A DNA stretch of 64,000 nt from Arthonia radiata (Eukaryota; Ascomycota; Arthoniomycetes; Arthoniales; Arthoniaceae): positions 248,001 through 312,000 of the forward strand of contig PSQN01000005.1 in assembly GCA_002989075.1 (NCBI GenBank), given 5' to 3'. This document shows, in pieces, positions 62,096 to 64,000 of this stretch. The number at the start of each line of letters is the position of its first letter. Positions within the stretch are counted from its first letter, which is position 1. Below the pieces are notes generated by a model. The model was not told the DNA's origin. It was given only the letters and a program-made list of their open reading frames with translations, and ran no database searches. The position numbers were made by a program, and so were the translations under genes.

Positions 62096-64000
62096 TTACG
62101 CTTTTGTCTCAACGCCCAGCCGTCCTCGAATATCGCGCATCAACGCCTTTGCATCTTCCACTTCCCAGCCGTCTTGACAAAGCTCGTTGGCCAGCTCGAG
62201 CGCCCGTCCCAATGCCTGCTTACCGCCCTTCTCCATCTCTAGCTTGCACAGCAGGTGCCTGGCTCTGCACGTCGTTGCCGTCACTCCCACGCCTCCTGTA
62301 CTTGCGCTCTGAATATTCGCTGCCGCCGTACCCGCGGAAGCGACGCTGCTCCTCAAGAAGCGCTCTTCAGGGCTCTCACCCTCCGGGCTATCACCTCTGC
62401 CGCGATCTTGAGAAGCTGACCCTTCTTCTTGATCAAGGACCAGCTCAAGATACGCTTGCATCTCCGCCGTGTTATTCTGCTCGTAATAAATCATGGCGAT
62501 TGCGTAGAGCACATCCGGGTCCAGTACCACATGGCCTTGCCCGCCTCCTGCCTTTCCACTCGCCGCAGCCGTAGCTTGACTGCCGAAGCTGCTTCCAGCG
62601 TTGCTTCCTTCGTAGTACGATCCAACCTGTAATGCACGTTTGTACGCGCCCACAGCCTGCTCTGCTCGTCCCATCTTCCCAAGACAGGCTCCCACGGCAG
62701 TCCACATCTTCGCGTCGTACGGGCACAACGCCGCTGCGCGCTGATAGTACCATAGAGCGTACAGATGCATGTCAAGCACCTCGTATGTCTGACCAAGACC
62801 ATACCACGCGCGGTAATCCTTGCGGTTCGCATCGACAGCGCGCCGGTAACATTCGATGGCTGCCTGTGTGTTCTTGAGCTCCACGTACTCGTGACCCATG
62901 AGCGTCCAGGCGGAGAGGAAGCTCCGGTCGAGGGTCAACGCGCGGCGAAAGTATACGATGGCTTTCTCATGCTCGGACTTGAGAGCGTAGTAGTTTCCAA
63001 CCACACAAGCGGACTCGGGGCGGAAGCGGTCGACTGCGGTCACTAGGTGCGCAAGATGTGCGAGCTGTGGGCGAGATTCCATGACGTAGAGAATGTTGGA
63101 GTAGGCATCGAGGTCGTCGAGGCGGTAGGGGTCGTGCGCGAGGATCTTGGCAAACACGTTGGATGCTCGATCGAAGTCTTTGCCATGGTAGAGGAGTAGT
63201 GCCTTCTGCGTCTTCAAGAACGAGGACGTGGGGAAGAACACTTTGAGCTGTTTCAGTAGTTTGAGCGCGTCAGGGTCAGCTTGAAAGAGTGATTGCAATG
63301 CGTGGACATTGAAGATGAGGGTGAGAAGATTCTGAGGTAAGGATAGGAGCGTTTCCCGGAGATCATCCACCGAAGTCAGCAGAAGCGTAAGCTCCGACCA
63401 GGCAGACCAGTTGAAAGAGTAGGCTTTAATGGAGCGGACCAAATAGACCTTTGCGAGCTCAAGGTTCTTAGACTTGGCCAGACTGATCGCGTAAAGATAT
63501 GATAGAAAAGACTGGGAGACGGTGCCTGGCTTCTCAGGGGAGGTGTCGAGCCGGGCTTTCAGTATCGCCATGACAGCGGGAAGCTCTTTGTTGGTCGTGC
63601 CGGCGGTGTCGGCGGGACCAAGAATCGTTTCAGTATCTTCGTCTTTACGTTTCTCTCCGGATAGGTATTTAGCGTACAGTGCCAGGAAAAGAGCCTTCTC
63701 GCTGAGGTGTGGAAGGCTTGTTGATGCATCTTCGTCCGCTCGATGGGCCTCTCCATTTGTAGGTGCTGGCAGCTTGCCCTTGGCTTTTGCCGACTTTGCA
63801 GCTTTGGGCGAATGTCCGGCGTTCAGTTGGCCCTTAGGCAACGTATCCGGCAAGAAGACAGCTGCGCAACGATCATATTCTCTGCAGTCAAAATACATCT
63901 TCGCCATCAAATACTTCGGTACCTCACTAGTCTCCATTCTTGCTTCTCTAGGGTCATCATTCTGTGATATCACACCGCTTGGGACTGGAGGCGCTTCGTT
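62096..64000 (-). CDS. CDC23: Anaphase-promoting complex subunit Cdc23/Apc8 (5' end outside window)
   Basis: Frame open from the window edge to the stop at 62096, more than 630 residues; the N-terminus is missing. TPR repeats fill the protein: FNWSAWSELTLLL, ESACVVGNYYALKSEHEKAI, SAWTLMGHEYVELKNTQAAI, YRAWYGLGQTYEVLDMHLYA and AKMWTAVGACLGKMGRAEQA. The spacing and the LYALWYYQRAAALCPYDAKM helix pair are typical of Apc8. Fungal features include an inserted basic linker (KAAKSAKAKGKLPAP). Apc8 is a scaffold TPR dimer that helps dock co-activators and the Doc/Apc10 module for cyclin and securin ubiquitination. C-terminal part complete. Confidence 0.92.
   Translation of the reverse strand, partial: NEAPPVPSGVISQNDDPREARMETSEVPKYLMAKMYFDCREYDRCAAVFLPDTLPKGQLNAGHSPKAAKSAKAKGKLPAPTNGEAHRADEDASTSLPHLSEKALFLALYAKYLSGEKRKDEDTETILGPADTAGTTNKELPAVMAILKARLDTSPEKPGTVSQSFLSYLYAISLAKSKNLELAKVYLVRSIKAYSFNWSAWSELTLLLTSVDDLRETLLSLPQNLLTLIFNVHALQSLFQADPDALKLLKQLKVFFPTSSFLKTQKALLLYHGKDFDRASNVFAKILAHDPYRLDDLDAYSNILYVMESRPQLAHLAHLVTAVDRFRPESACVVGNYYALKSEHEKAIVYFRRALTLDRSFLSAWTLMGHEYVELKNTQAAIECYRRAVDANRKDYRAWYGLGQTYEVLDMHLYALWYYQRAAALCPYDAKMWTAVGACLGKMGRAEQAVGAYKRALQVGSYYEGSNAGSSFGSQATAAASGKAGGGQGHVVLDPDVLYAIAMIYYEQNNTAEMQAYLELVLDQEEGSASQDRGRGDSPEGESPEERFLRSSVASAGTAAANIQSASTGGVGVTATTCRARHLLCKLEMEKGGKQALGRALELANELCQDGWEVEDAKALMRDIRGRLGVETKA

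Overview
The window looks like a stretch of a filamentous ascomycete nuclear chromosome. Genes carry 46-67 nt spliceosomal introns with GTRAGT-type donors, CTRAC branch points and YAG acceptors, and the gene set is ascomycete (Opi1, Rtt109, Ca3427-like PBP2, an Est1-type protein, DUF3723, a RID/Masc1-type DNA methyltransferase). A dothideomycete, possibly of the Capnodiales/Mycosphaerellales, is my best guess; it rests on overall style, not on a marker gene.

Layout. (1) 1-13.1 kb is an accessory block. It holds a RING-finger gene, a six-exon patatin-like phospholipase (PLP) with a degenerate P-loop module and a RING-like knuckle, a DUF3723 gene and an Est1/14-3-3-like gene. The last two are interrupted by in-frame stops. 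The block ends in a 440-bp minisatellite and a very GC-rich strip. PLP and DUF3723 are two of the accessory families known to ride on Starship giant transposons; no captain recombinase (DUF3435) is visible. (2) 13.6-46.3 kb is a dense housekeeping block: GFA/CENP-V-like enzyme, D-2-hydroxyglutarate dehydrogenase, two convergent SET-domain paralogues, Trm61, TAF6, an ANY1-type PQ-loop protein, Ca3427-like PBP2, Rrp15, SRP54, an F-box-like protein, an RBR E3 ligase, Opi1, a CID-domain RNA-processing factor, SNW/Prp45 and an ankyrin protein. (3) 46.3-57.5 kb is a second accessory block. It has a GC-rich, broken coiled-coil membrane-protein gene, an intact RID-type cytosine methyltransferase and several unrelated tandem-repeat arrays. 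(4) 57.5-64 kb returns to conserved genes: Rtt109, a GH47 mannosidase homologue with altered active-site motifs, and Cdc23/Apc8, cut by the window end.

How it fits together. Housekeeping genes are mostly single or divergent units for RNA processing (SNW, CID, Rrp15, Trm61), transcription and chromatin (TAF6, Opi1, Rtt109, SET), secretion (SRP54, GH47, PQ-loop) and ubiquitin control (RBR, Cdc23). The accessory blocks carry signs of genome-defence biology: Starship-type cargo, nonsense codons all explicable by C-to-T change of CAA/CAG (the change made by repeat-induced point mutation, RIP), and the methyltransferase type linked to RIP. Splice models were worked out by hand from frame and splice-site consensus; no alignment or database search was run.
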